A stretch of DNA of 58,485 nucleotides from Acidimicrobiia bacterium (GTDB lineage: Bacteria > Actinomycetota > Acidimicrobiia > Acidimicrobiales > Aldehydirespiratoraceae). Shown here piece by piece: positions 1 to 8,507 of this stretch. Under the pieces are notes generated by a model. That model was not told the DNA's origin. It ran no database searches and saw only the letters and a program-made list of their open reading frames with translations. A program made the translations under genes and the position numbers. The number at the start of each line of letters is the position of its first letter. The first letter of the stretch is position 1. Where the stretch lies: assembly GCA_022828135.1 (NCBI GenBank), contig JAJEJB010000029.1, forward strand, positions 1-58,485, read 5' to 3'.

Positions 1-1
1 G

Positions 2-226
2 CGTCCCGCGTACGGCGATGCGACGTCGGCGAACTATGCCGACTTCGGCAGCGTCTACGGGACGCTCACCTTCAATCCCGGCGAGACGTCGAAGACGGTC
101 ACGGTGAGCCTGACCGACGACACTCAGTCGGAGGGCGACGAAACGTTTGTCTTCTCGCTCTTCGGCGCGGTCCAGGCGAGGCTCAGCGACAGGGAGGCGG
201 TCGGCACGATCATCGACAACGACTAG
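2..226 (+). CDS. Calx-beta domain surface protein, C-terminal fragment
   Basis: The frame is open from the window edge to a TAG at 224-226 and gives about 74 residues. They form the last strands of a Calx-beta (sodium-calcium exchanger type) domain: a loop with GTLTFNPGETSKTVTV, then DDTQSEGDETFVFSL, ending in GTIIDND. Such domains are usually stacked in secreted or surface adhesins and often bind calcium. The start lies outside the window. The C-terminus resembles that of the minus-strand Calx-beta protein at 56530-58470, so the two genes are probably relatives. Domain identity is clear; function is inferred. Confidence 0.85.
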   Translation, partial: RPAYGDATSANYADFGSVYGTLTFNPGETSKTVTVSLTDDTQSEGDETFVFSLFGAVQARLSDREAVGTIIDND

Positions 227-329
227 CCTCGCAAGCAGTCGCAGGTTCGAAGCCTCGGGCAGCGTCAGCGGTGCCGACTGGTGCCGCGACGCCGCCCGGG
301 CCGATGGCTGGCGAGTCCGTCGGCCCCTC

Positions 330-1703
330 TCACCAGAGGGCTTGTGGGGGCGGGCCTGACTTGACGGCCTCGCGGCGCTCGAACAACTCCTCGGCCGCAG
401 CCTGCGCCTCGGCAGCGACGGCGGCCACGTCAACTGAGACCACCTCGCCGGCTTGCACCAGGCGGCGCCCCTGTACCCACACGTCGCTCACGTCGTGGGC
501 GTGGGCGGTGAACACCAGGTGGGCAACGGCGTTGAAGTGCTGGCCGTGCATCACCGGCACGAAGTGCAGCCCGCCGATGTCGACCATGGCGATGTCGGCG
601 TCCTTGCCGGCTTCGAGGGTGCCGGTCATGTCGTCGAGGCCGAGCGCCGCCGCGCCGGAGCGGGTGGCCATGTCGAGCATGTCCCAGGGGTCGGCGGCGG
701 CCGGGTCGAGGGTGCTGACCTTGGCCAGCAGCGACGCGAACTTCATCTCGCCGAGCATGTCGAGGTTGTTGTTCTCCTTCTCGCCGTCGGTGCCGAGGCC
801 CAGGGTCATGCCCGAGGCCCGGTAGTGGTCGATGCGGGCCGGGCCGGAGGCGATCTTCATGTTGGAGCACGGGCAGTGGGTGGCCGCGGTGCCGGTGCGG
901 GCCATCAGCTCGACCTCGCGGTCGTCTAGCCACACGCAGTGGGCCACCACGGTCTGCTCACCGAGGATCCCCCGGTTGTAGAACTCCTCGATGGGCCTCC
1001 GTCCGAACTGGCGCAGGCTTTCCTGCACCTCCCACACCGTCTCCGAGGAGTGGGTGTGGATGCCGGTGTCGAACTCCTCGGCCAGCGCGGCGGCGTCGCG
1101 GAACATTTGCGGCGAGCAGTAGAACATGTGCTCGAGGCCGACCCAGGCCCTCACCCGGCCGCCGGCGGCTCGGCGGTGGGTCTCCAGCAGGCGGCGGTTG
1201 GACTCGAGGGTCTCGAAGTAGTCGTAGCGGTCGGCGGTGTAGGGGGCCAGCGTGGCCCGGATGCCGATGCGCTCGGCGGCTTCGGCGGAGCCCTCCATGA
1301 ACCGCCACATGTCGAGCACCGAAGTAGTGCCGCCGCGCAGGCACTCGGTGTAGGCCATGTATGAGGCCGCTTTGGCGATCTCGGGGGTGAGCGCCCGATG
1401 GGCCGGGTCGACATAGTTCTCCAGCCACTCGAACAGGGCGAGCTGCTCGGCGGTGCCCCGCAGCAGCCCAGAGTGCAGGTGGGCATTGTGCATGCCGGGG
1501 ATCACCACATGGCCGGCCGCATCGACCACCGGCACGCTCGCGGCCGCCGGATGGGCCGCCACCTCCTCAACGCTGCCAACGGCGGTGATCTTGCCGTCCA
1601 CCACCAGCACCGAGCCGGGATCATGGCTGACCCGTTGACCCTCCAACGGCAGCACAATGCCGCCGGCAATCAAGAAAGAAGTGCCACTATCGCTTCCACC
1701 CAC
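330..1703 (-). CDS. Amidohydrolase family protein (TRZ/ATZ, aminohydrolase type)
   Basis: A 457-residue metal-dependent hydrolase of the cytosine deaminase/atrazine chlorohydrolase-like group. An N-terminal composite beta domain (residues 1-65) is followed by the metal-binding NAHLHSG motif (His75, His77). GIHTHSSE and VVAHCVWLDD carry the next histidines, and GLGTDGEKENNNLDML supplies the metal-site aspartate. Family members deaminate S-adenosylhomocysteine, guanine or 8-oxoguanine, or dechlorinate triazines; the substrate cannot be read from the sequence. It starts with GTG at 1703 and is convergent with the Calx-beta gene. About 220 bp upstream hold no gene I can support. The family call is firm. 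Confidence 0.9.
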   Translation of the reverse strand: MGGSDSGTSFLIAGGIVLPLEGQRVSHDPGSVLVVDGKITAVGSVEEVAAHPAAASVPVVDAAGHVVIPGMHNAHLHSGLLRGTAEQLALFEWLENYVDPAHRALTPEIAKAASYMAYTECLRGGTTSVLDMWRFMEGSAEAAERIGIRATLAPYTADRYDYFETLESNRRLLETHRRAAGGRVRAWVGLEHMFYCSPQMFRDAAALAEEFDTGIHTHSSETVWEVQESLRQFGRRPIEEFYNRGILGEQTVVAHCVWLDDREVELMARTGTAATHCPCSNMKIASGPARIDHYRASGMTLGLGTDGEKENNNLDMLGEMKFASLLAKVSTLDPAAADPWDMLDMATRSGAAALGLDDMTGTLEAGKDADIAMVDIGGLHFVPVMHGQHFNAVAHLVFTAHAHDVSDVWVQGRRLVQAGEVVSVDVAAVAAEAQAAAEELFERREAVKSGPPPQALW

Positions 1704-1926
1704 CGCGCCAACCTTCCCGGAGACAACGCCAACAAGCCCAGTCTGCTACACCCCACGACACCAACCCCACCCGGCCCGCGCTCACATCTCGGGCTGCCGG
1801 CCGATAGTCCGTCTGACGCTTCACGCGTCGATACACCGCTGGAGCGGTGGCCGCTCGGAACGCGGCGGACGCTTCCGCACCCTCGATGCACTGCTGAACG
1901 GGCTGCGACGCCGACACGGCAGGCGG

Positions 1927-4644
1927 TCAGATGCCGAGACGCCCGACCAGCGTCTCGATGCGAAGACCGATCGCTGAGGAATCCAGCCAGGTCCGCAACT
2001 CAGCACGGGCCGCAGCGTTGGTGACTGACCTGCCCTCGGCCCGAAGCCGGCGCTGGAACCGTCCAAACCGAGCGGCAGCCTGGTAGGTGGCCTGATGGCC
2101 GGCGACCGCCAACTCCCGATGCGCCGTCAGCTTCGGATCGTAAGAGGGCACTGGCAGACGCCAGAGGTGCTTGTGGAGATCTCGGGCACCGTACTGGCCC
2201 TTGGACATGTAGGGCTTGACTGCGTCCGCCAGAGTCCGCGAGTTGATGACTGCCGAGAGGAAGCATGCCTCGGCCAATCCTGAACAGTCGATCCGATACA
2301 GCGAACTGTCCACTATGGCCGAACTGGCGATGAGTGCCACGGCGGTGGGCTGACCCGACTTCGAGTACAGGAGACGAGCCTCGTGTACCGGCATCTGGGA
2401 CTCGAGCTTTCCGAAGTAGTCGATCTGGTCAAGGAGGCTGAGCTTGTTGTGGCCAGACTTGTGCTGCTCCCAGAGCTGCTCGATGGTCCGCCAACGCCGG
2501 CGCGCCCGCTCGCCGACCTTGAGATAGTCGAGGGTTCCGTCAGCCTGCCGGGGCACCGAATCGTCGCCTGCTCTGATCGGGAGAACCGCCTGACAGGGCT
2601 CCATCGTCACGAACGGCGCGATCGTGTCGCCGCGGTGAACCTCAAACACATGCTCGCCCTCGACCGAGCCGACGACCTCCAAGTCGGAGACATCGAGGTC
2701 CTTCCACGGCTGCTTCTCTTGCGGGGACCGCACCGTCGATACCTGGTACACCCCGCGAGCCAGCGAGATCTCCGACGGCCAGGCCTTCACGAAGAAGAAG
2801 CGACGCGGCATGAGCGACGCCCCCTGCTTGGCCCGGTCGGCATAGGGCGACAAGTCCGACCCCCTCGCCGCGCCAACGGTCGGTGTGCGCGTGTTCGGCC
2901 CTCCCACCGGACCTTCCCACAGCACGACTTGATCCGGCAGGGGCTTGTCGCCCTGGCTGCGGCGAGCGAACACCACCGAGCCCGGCACGGGGAAGAAGTC
3001 GTTCGGCACGATCCTCTCCAGATCCCACGGCGGCTCGCTCAGATCGGCCAGCACGGAGCCCCATCGCCCGCTGCGCCACTTGCGGTACTGGTCCTGCCCG
3101 AGCGCGGAGTGCGGCATCACCATGGCCGAACGCCCGCCCTCAGCCAGGTACAGATCGAAGCAGCGAGCGTAGAACAGCGCGGCGAGATCCTGGTGCGGTG
3201 CATACTTTCCGCCAGCCCAGATCTCATAGAGGCCCGCCGATAGCTGCCGAAGCGAGTCACGGATGCTTGCCTCGGCCTGGCTGTAGGTGAGCCAGGGCGG
3301 ATTGCCAACGATCCGATCGACCCTTCCTTCGACGGTGGTCAACCACCAGGGCCGCACCAGGTTGCGGGTGTAGTACGCCCAGACGTGGTTGCGGTTGCGG
3401 GCGTGGAGTCCTCTGAGAGTGTCGAGTGTCTGCGACAGCACATCGCGGTCGCGGCCCACTGTCACATTGAACTCGTCGAGAACGGTCACCGGATCGAGAC
3501 CAGCGGCCACTTCGGTCGCAGCGCGGATCATCAGACGGTCGAAGCGCCCGCGCTGCGCCACCAGGCGCTTCGGGAAGGCCAGTTGAAGCGTGCCCTCCCC
3601 AGAGTGCTCTGGCAGAACCTCGACATGTATGTCGGGCGCGTCGCCCAGCAGGGTTCCCGCGTCGGAGCGCAGCTGCATGCTGTCGCCGAGATACACGGGA
3701 ACAGCCAGTTCACCAACGTTGGCTGCGCTCCCGATCACTTCGCGCGCCGCCAGCACCCAGGTGGCCCTGGCGAGATGTACCGCCACCGGATGTATATCGA
3801 CGCCGATCACCGACCGCTGCAAGCCAGCGAGGGCGTCCTCGGGAGTCATGCCCGTTCGGTCTGCGGCTGCGGTGTAACGGACAACCGCCGCCCTCAGGAA
3901 CGTGCCGGAGCCGCAGGCCGGATCGAGCACCCGCTGCGACAGCGGCTCATCCACCACATCGCCGACCACCGCCTCGGCGAGCCAGTCGGGTGTGTAGTAC
4001 TCGCCGAGGCGCTTGCGCTCCCCCGGCCCGATGACGCTCTGGTAGAGAACCCGGGCGACGTCGTAGTCGGCCGAGGCCCAGTCGAACCGCGCCACCCAGC
4101 GGGCCAGCGAGGCAACCTCCTCGGAACCCGAGTCGAACTCGACCGGCCAGCCGAAGAAATCCGACTCCACCACGCCCGCCACCCCCACGGAGTCAACGAA
4201 CGCCGAGCCGTCGAGCAAGTGGCCGGGATTCCTTTCGGCGCGGTCCTCCAAGCTCACACCGAACGCGGCCTGCACGGCCAACGCCACAACCGTCGACAGG
4301 TAGGTGTGGCGCACGAACAACTCGTCGAGATCGGCCTCGGCGTTCACAGCCTCCCCGAGAGCAACGGCAAGCAAGGTCTGCCACAGTTCACGCTTGACAG
4401 CTACGGTCGGCGAGTTGCGATTGACGCCATAGAGGGCTTGGAGAGCAGCAATGTGGCCTCGTGCCCGCAGACTGGCACCGAATGCCGCCGCGACAAGATC
4501 GGGCGCGGGCGCGCGCTGATGCCCGGGAAGCACCTGGGTGCGTGAGGTGATCCACTCGATCCAGTCGGATGCGCCACTGGCATCACGCAGCATGAACGTG
4601 GACTCGGGCACTACCTCTTCCGCAGCTTCGCCAGGCAGGCGCAC
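1927..4644 (-). CDS. N6-adenine DNA methyltransferase / type IIG-like restriction-modification protein
   Basis: The 905 residues contain a gamma-class adenine methylase core: GEYYTPDWLAE (residues 214-224, motif X-like), SAM-binding DPACGSGTF (241-249) and catalytic NPPW (448-451). A long C-terminal part fits a target-recognition domain. The GTG at 4644 is only the first usable start in this frame. The frame stays open to about 4885, and the extra sequence encodes DLIIEVKRR, a PD-(D/E)XK nuclease-like motif, then LTDGRNWFVRLP. The real protein therefore begins further upstream and resembles one-polypeptide Eco57I-type enzymes. No specificity subunit or BREX/DISARM neighbour is present. See the 4645-5091 entry for the damaged N-terminus. 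Confidence 0.8.
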   Translation of the reverse strand: MRLPGEAAEEVVPESTFMLRDASGASDWIEWITSRTQVLPGHQRAPAPDLVAAAFGASLRARGHIAALQALYGVNRNSPTVAVKRELWQTLLAVALGEAVNAEADLDELFVRHTYLSTVVALAVQAAFGVSLEDRAERNPGHLLDGSAFVDSVGVAGVVESDFFGWPVEFDSGSEEVASLARWVARFDWASADYDVARVLYQSVIGPGERKRLGEYYTPDWLAEAVVGDVVDEPLSQRVLDPACGSGTFLRAAVVRYTAAADRTGMTPEDALAGLQRSVIGVDIHPVAVHLARATWVLAAREVIGSAANVGELAVPVYLGDSMQLRSDAGTLLGDAPDIHVEVLPEHSGEGTLQLAFPKRLVAQRGRFDRLMIRAATEVAAGLDPVTVLDEFNVTVGRDRDVLSQTLDTLRGLHARNRNHVWAYYTRNLVRPWWLTTVEGRVDRIVGNPPWLTYSQAEASIRDSLRQLSAGLYEIWAGGKYAPHQDLAALFYARCFDLYLAEGGRSAMVMPHSALGQDQYRKWRSGRWGSVLADLSEPPWDLERIVPNDFFPVPGSVVFARRSQGDKPLPDQVVLWEGPVGGPNTRTPTVGAARGSDLSPYADRAKQGASLMPRRFFFVKAWPSEISLARGVYQVSTVRSPQEKQPWKDLDVSDLEVVGSVEGEHVFEVHRGDTIAPFVTMEPCQAVLPIRAGDDSVPRQADGTLDYLKVGERARRRWRTIEQLWEQHKSGHNKLSLLDQIDYFGKLESQMPVHEARLLYSKSGQPTAVALIASSAIVDSSLYRIDCSGLAEACFLSAVINSRTLADAVKPYMSKGQYGARDLHKHLWRLPVPSYDPKLTAHRELAVAGHQATYQAAARFGRFQRRLRAEGRSVTNAAARAELRTWLDSSAIGLRIETLVGRLGI

Positions 4645-5091
4645 AAACCAGTTTCGGCCGTCAGTGAGGACCCCTAATCGAGCTTCGGCCCCGGGCCGGG
4701 TGAGATATTCTTCGAGCTGGGCGAGATGTGTCGGATCGGGATTGGTGCCCGATCCCGCCGTGCGGCGCTTGACCTCGATGATCAGGTCCTCAGTTCGGAT
4801 GTCGTTCCGGTCGGCTTCAGGCGGACGGCGGCACGGGAAGCAATCCCCGCTGCCACCAACAAGTCGACGATGCCAGCCACGAGGTCAGCTTCGCTGGAAC
4901 GGACCTCGGCGGGCTGGTTGGTGGCCATCGCGTGGAGATGCAGCAGCCGCTCTGCGGCCGACTCCGCCGCAGAAAGGCCGGAGTCGAGCGTGGCGGCATC
5001 GAGCACGCTCGATTGGGAAGTCTCCGACGCAGGTTTCACCGCCGACCCGGAGTTGACCGTCCTTGAGGAGGATCGAGACGACATTGGGCAC
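4645..5091 (-). pseudogene. Frameshifted N-terminal part of the methylase/nuclease gene
   Basis: Coding-like sequence continues upstream of 4644 but switches frame. From 4644 to about 4800 the methylase frame reads TEDLIIEVKRRTAGSG. From about 4800 to 5010 another frame (stop at 4782) gives coherent protein such as AAESAAERLLHLHAMATNQP and VAGIVDLLVAAGIASRAAVR. From a GTG at 5091 the original frame reads MPNVVSILLKDGQLRVGGE. Two compensating indels would join these into one N-terminus. Either the gene is damaged or the sequence carries errors here. The frame switches are visible; the cause is not. Confidence 0.55.
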
Positions 5092-5274
5092 ACCATAATG
5101 ACCCGCACACCTGCGACCAGGGACAGCAGCGACCCGCCCGCATCTTCAGGGGTACCCAGGCATAGCAGGCGACCTGGACCGGGTGCTGGAACCGCCACAC
5201 CGCCAAGCACGCGCCGACGGCGCGTCCGCTGTGCAGGTCCCGGCGCGACGTTCGGCGTGCGGGCGAGAGCAAGC

Positions 5275-5700
5275 TCAGTGGGAGGCGAGTACCACGTTGT
5301 CTAGGACCTCGCTGTCGCCGGTGCGAACGTACCACTCCCAGCGGCATCCGTCGGGGTCGGTGACCCACGTCTCGGACTTCTCCGCGTAGCAGCACTGCGT
5401 GTCGTCCACCCCAGTTGTTTCAAGGCCCTCGGCGCTGAGGCGGCGCTCGGCCTGCATCACCTGCTCGACCGTCTCGGTCTCCACCCCGAGGTGGTTGATG
5501 GTGCCGCCCACGCCGCCGGCGCCGCAGCAGTCGTCGGCGCTGTCGGCCGTCTCGAAGAGCACCAGCTTCAGCGGCGGCTCGTCGATGGCGAAGTTGGCGT
5601 ATCCCGGCCTGCGCCGGGCCGGCTCGGTGGCGAACATGCGCGAGTAGAAGTCCACGGCCTCGTCGATGTCGGCCACGTTCAAAGCCAGTTGCAGCCTCAT
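5275..5700 (-). CDS. VOC family protein, ArsI/CadI-like
   Basis: A 141-residue vicinal-oxygen-chelate protein. It opens with LALNVADIDEAVDFYSRMF and contains GGTINHLGVE (metal histidine), the vicinal-cysteine stretch TQCCYAEKSETWVTDPDG and a C-terminal WEWYV. This layout matches the ArsI C-As lyase / cadmium-inducible CadI group, in which the CCYA cysteines bind the metalloid substrate. No arsR or other ars gene is nearby, so the role is inferred from family only. I chose the ATG at 5700, not 5850, because AGGAGG lies just upstream and homology begins there. Confidence 0.8.
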   Translation of the reverse strand: MRLQLALNVADIDEAVDFYSRMFATEPARRRPGYANFAIDEPPLKLVLFETADSADDCCGAGGVGGTINHLGVETETVEQVMQAERRLSAEGLETTGVDDTQCCYAEKSETWVTDPDGCRWEWYVRTGDSEVLDNVVLASH

Positions 5701-5809
5701 GTCATGCCTCCTACGTCTAGGCGATTCCACGGCTAGGTATACAGCCCCCGCCCGCGGATGCGGCTCAACGCCCCGCACATCGGCCTCAATCGGCTGCGGT
5801 CCACGGGCA

Positions 5810-7159
5810 TCATGCCGCGGTGAGGGACTCGGCGACGCCCCGCGCGACACGGTCTGCGACCGCGCTCGGCGCGAGGCGCGCCACCTTGCCGTCGGGCAGC
5901 ATCGCCACCCAGCGGTCCACCTTCGGAAGCTCCAGCGTCAACTCCGTCGCTCCGGGCGAACGCTCGTAGGCATGTGACCACATGCGATTGCCGGCCGGGT
6001 CCGGCATCGACCAGAACACAGACGGCCCCGCATCGAGTCCGGTCGCTCCGCACAGTTCTGGACTTCTGTAGCCCGTCCAGGCCAGGAACCGGTTGCGGCC
6101 CAAGCCGGGCACCTCGACGTCGATGCGAAACAGCCAGGAGTTGCCCGAAGAGTCACGCCGCGACAAGGCAACGTAGTCGTCCAGTGACAACTCGGCGTCA
6201 TACCAGCGGGTGTCGATATCGCCGGTGCCGCCCAGCGCAGCGTCAACGGCCTCGCCAACCAGGGAGAACAGCAAGCGCACCGCGTCGTTCCAGATGTCGG
6301 CACGGCGCTGCTGTGCCTTGCGCAGCAACTGTTGGTCGGCGTCGTAACCCTGTTGGCGCTTCGCGGCGCGCTCCAAGTCCTGAAGAGAATGCTCCGCCCG
6401 GTCGAGGATCAGCTCGGCCAGAGGCTCAAGGTCACCGCCGAGGTCCGACTCCGCCAGTGCGTCGTAGTAGCGCAGACGGTCCGCGCGCCTGATGATCACA
6501 CTCGGAAGGCCCGCTCGAATCAACTCGAGGTTCATCACGGCTCGGGCAGTGCGCCCGTTGCCATCTCTGAAGGGGTGGATGTGGGTCAGCCAGGCGTGCA
6601 GGACGATGGCGCGCAAGATGGCCAAGGAGCCGGCCTGGGCGCGCGACCAGCGCTCCCAGTCCTCCATCGCGTCCACCACCTGACTCCAGGTCTCGGGCGG
6701 CGTATGCGGCGAGCCCGAAATGCGCACCGGTCTCGACCGGAACAGGCCCGCCGACGGACCGCCGCCGAGCACCAGGCTGTGCAGCTCCTTCACCTGTCGG
6801 CAGTCCGTGGGCGTGCGGTCTCGCGCCAGGACCACCATGTGTTCGAGCGCCTTCGACAGGTTGATCGCATCCGCGGTGTAGGCCGGATCGTGGCCGGTGA
6901 CGGTGATGCCCCTGCTGACGGCCAACTCGGTCTCGCCAATGCTGAGAGTGCTGCCCTCGATCGCGTTGGACTCGGCAATCTGCTCGAAGCGCTTGTCGCC
7001 GAAGTAGTCCCGCAGCGTGGCCTCGGTGAGCGTTCCGCTCTCACGCAGGAGATCCGCCCGCTGCTGCAGGCGGGTCGCGTCCGCTACCACATGGTGGCCG
7101 GTGGCTTCGATGGTGTAGGGGCTGGCATCTAGGTTGAACGCCGCCGTCTGCTCGGGCAT
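5810..7159 (-). CDS. Fic family protein (class II, N-terminal inhibitory motif)
   Basis: The 449 residues contain the Fic core HPFRDGNGR (195-203), whose histidine catalyses AMP or other nucleotide-derived transfer to protein hydroxyls. An upstream SNAIEG (64-69) matches the (S/T)xxxE(G/N) inhibitory helix, so this is an autoinhibited class II Fic. The C-terminal ~180 residues resemble nothing I recognise and may select the target. The ATG at 7159 has no convincing ribosome-binding site. There is no neighbouring antitoxin, as expected when inhibition is in cis. The target is unknown. Confidence 0.88.
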   Translation of the reverse strand: MPEQTAAFNLDASPYTIEATGHHVVADATRLQQRADLLRESGTLTEATLRDYFGDKRFEQIAESNAIEGSTLSIGETELAVSRGITVTGHDPAYTADAINLSKALEHMVVLARDRTPTDCRQVKELHSLVLGGGPSAGLFRSRPVRISGSPHTPPETWSQVVDAMEDWERWSRAQAGSLAILRAIVLHAWLTHIHPFRDGNGRTARAVMNLELIRAGLPSVIIRRADRLRYYDALAESDLGGDLEPLAELILDRAEHSLQDLERAAKRQQGYDADQQLLRKAQQRRADIWNDAVRLLFSLVGEAVDAALGGTGDIDTRWYDAELSLDDYVALSRRDSSGNSWLFRIDVEVPGLGRNRFLAWTGYRSPELCGATGLDAGPSVFWSMPDPAGNRMWSHAYERSPGATELTLELPKVDRWVAMLPDGKVARLAPSAVADRVARGVAESLTAA

Positions 7160-7218
7160 CGGGTAGAAACTACAGGCCGCTTGACGAGGGAAGCGGACGC
7201 TGGGAGGCGAGACAGGTC

Positions 7219-8391
7219 GTGCGGACCCGATACTCCGAGGATCAGCAGGCTGTCGCCGAGGCCTTCGGCGAACTGTTCGCCCGCGAGGCGAGCACCGATG
7301 CGGTGCGGGCCGCCGAGGCGGGGTGCGGGTTCGATGCGGGGTTGTGGCGCACGCTGGCCGCGGCGGGGGCGCCTGGGATGGCGGTGGCCGCCGACTACGG
7401 GGGCGGCGGCGGATCGCTGGTGGATCTGGCTGTGATGGTGTACGAATGGGGGCGGCGGATCGCGCCGGTGCCGCTGGTGGAGCACGCCGTGTGTGCCCGG
7501 CTGCTGGCCGCAGTCGGCGGGGACTGGCACCGCGACGCGGTCGCGGCGGTGGCTGTCGGCGAGCTGATCGCCACGCTCGCGCCGGGGCCGCTCGACTCCG
7601 GCGGCGTTGCCCGGCTGGTCCCCGCCGGCGCGGTGGCCGATGTGGTGGCCGCTCGCCGCGCCGACGATGTGGTTGTCACCCGAAGCCGGCCTCCCGCCAC
7701 GGCCCGGCCCAACACCGCCGACCTGCCCCTCGCCGACCGCGACCTGTCCGATGCGCAGACCGTCGCATCCGGGGCCGCGGCCGAGGATGCCTGGGAACGG
7801 GCCCTGTCGGAGTGGAAGGCGCTGACGGCGGTGGCCTACGCCGGGCTGGCCGCAGAAGTGCTGGCAATGGGGGTGGACTACACCAAACAGCGCCGCCAGT
7901 TCGGCGTGCCGGTCGGGTCGTTCCAGGCCGTGCAGCACGGGCTGGCCGACGCGGCCACCCGCACCGAGGGCGCCCGGCTCCTCGCCTTCCGAGCCGTCTG
8001 TGCGCTGGAGGCCGAGCTGACGGGCAAGCCAACCCCGCCCATACGGGCGAGGCCGTGGCCTGAGCGGCCCGTGAGCGCAGCGAACAAGAGCGGGAAATAC
8101 ACCGCTGCGACGCATCCGGGCCTCAGCGACTCGCGCTCGCGCTCGGAGGCCGGCCGATCCGACGGGGGGCGGCTCGCCTCTATGGCGCTGCTGTTCGGGG
8201 CTGAGTCGGCCCGGTTCGCGGCCGACCGGGCGCTGCAGTATCACGGCGGCTACGGCTACAGCGCCGAATACGACGTGCAGCTCTACTACCGGCGGGCGGC
8301 CGGCTGGCTGCTGCAGCTCGGCGAGCCCTCCGCCGAGATCGCCCGGCTCGCCCAGAACGACCTCGGCCCCAAGGCAACCGAGGCCGCTTGA
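7219..8391 (+). CDS. Acyl-CoA dehydrogenase carrying an in-frame repeat insertion
   Basis: A 390-residue flavin-dependent acyl-CoA dehydrogenase that would introduce the alpha-beta double bond of a CoA ester. The N-terminal helical domain is recognisable. The central region is short, and the C-terminal domain has ALQYHGGYGYSAEYDVQLYY. A stretch unlike the family interrupts it between AELTG and RLASMALLFGAE. It includes residues 277-292, encoded exactly by the 48-bp repeat at 8047-8094, plus a Ser/Arg-rich tail. Start is GTG 7219 behind GGGAGG. TGA overlaps the next ATG (8391). Activity of the interrupted protein is uncertain. Confidence 0.85.
   Translation: MRTRYSEDQQAVAEAFGELFAREASTDAVRAAEAGCGFDAGLWRTLAAAGAPGMAVAADYGGGGGSLVDLAVMVYEWGRRIAPVPLVEHAVCARLLAAVGGDWHRDAVAAVAVGELIATLAPGPLDSGGVARLVPAGAVADVVAARRADDVVVTRSRPPATARPNTADLPLADRDLSDAQTVASGAAAEDAWERALSEWKALTAVAYAGLAAEVLAMGVDYTKQRRQFGVPVGSFQAVQHGLADAATRTEGARLLAFRAVCALEAELTGKPTPPIRARPWPERPVSAANKSGKYTAATHPGLSDSRSRSEAGRSDGGRLASMALLFGAESARFAADRALQYHGGYGYSAEYDVQLYYRRAAGWLLQLGEPSAEIARLAQNDLGPKATEAA
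8047..8094 (+). repeat. 48-bp interspersed repeat, copy 1, inside the acyl-CoA dehydrogenase gene
   Basis: The consensus begins GCGAGGCCGTGGCC, continues CGAGCGGCCCGTGAGCGCAG and ends CGAACAAGAGCGGG. This copy differs at one base (TGAGCGG for CGAGCGG). It is exactly 16 codons in the host frame and encodes ARPWPERPVSAANKSG. Other copies are at 44035-44082, 51809-51847, 51854-51901 and 53342-53389. Confidence 0.9.
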
Positions 8392-8507
8392 TGGATTTCG
8401 ACTTGACCGCACCGACCGCCGACCCACGCCCGATGGGCATTCCCGAGCTGACCCACGGCCGGCTCATCGGCCGCACTGAAGCCCAACAGGCCGCTTGATG
8501 GACTTCG
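8381..8507 (+). repeat. 20-bp direct repeat flanking the 35-codon ORF
   Basis: AGGCCGCTTGATGGATTTCG at 8381-8400 and AGGCCGCTTGATGGACTTCG at 8488-8507 match at 19 of 20 positions, 107 bp apart. Each spans a stop/start overlap. The arrangement suggests a tandem duplication of a gene junction. Confidence 0.85.
8391..8498 (+). CDS. 35-residue ORF coupled between two acyl-CoA dehydrogenase genes
   Basis: The ORF starts at ATG 8391, overlapping the upstream TGA, and ends in a TGA at 8496-8498 that overlaps the next gene's ATG. It encodes 35 residues beginning MDFDLTAPTADPRPMG and ending IGRTEAQQAA. I recognise no domain. Both junctions lie in a near-identical 20-bp direct repeat (8381-8400 and 8488-8507), and its first residues (MDF) match the next gene's start. 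It may be a relic of a duplicated gene start or a genuine small protein. The perfect coupling favours translation; function is unknown. Confidence 0.45.
   Translation: MDFDLTAPTADPRPMGIPELTHGRLIGRTEAQQAA

Noticed and set aside
1704..1926. Overlapping small ORFs between the amidohydrolase and methylase genes
   Set aside because: Several short ORFs in all frames, none with a ribosome-binding site or protein-like sequence.
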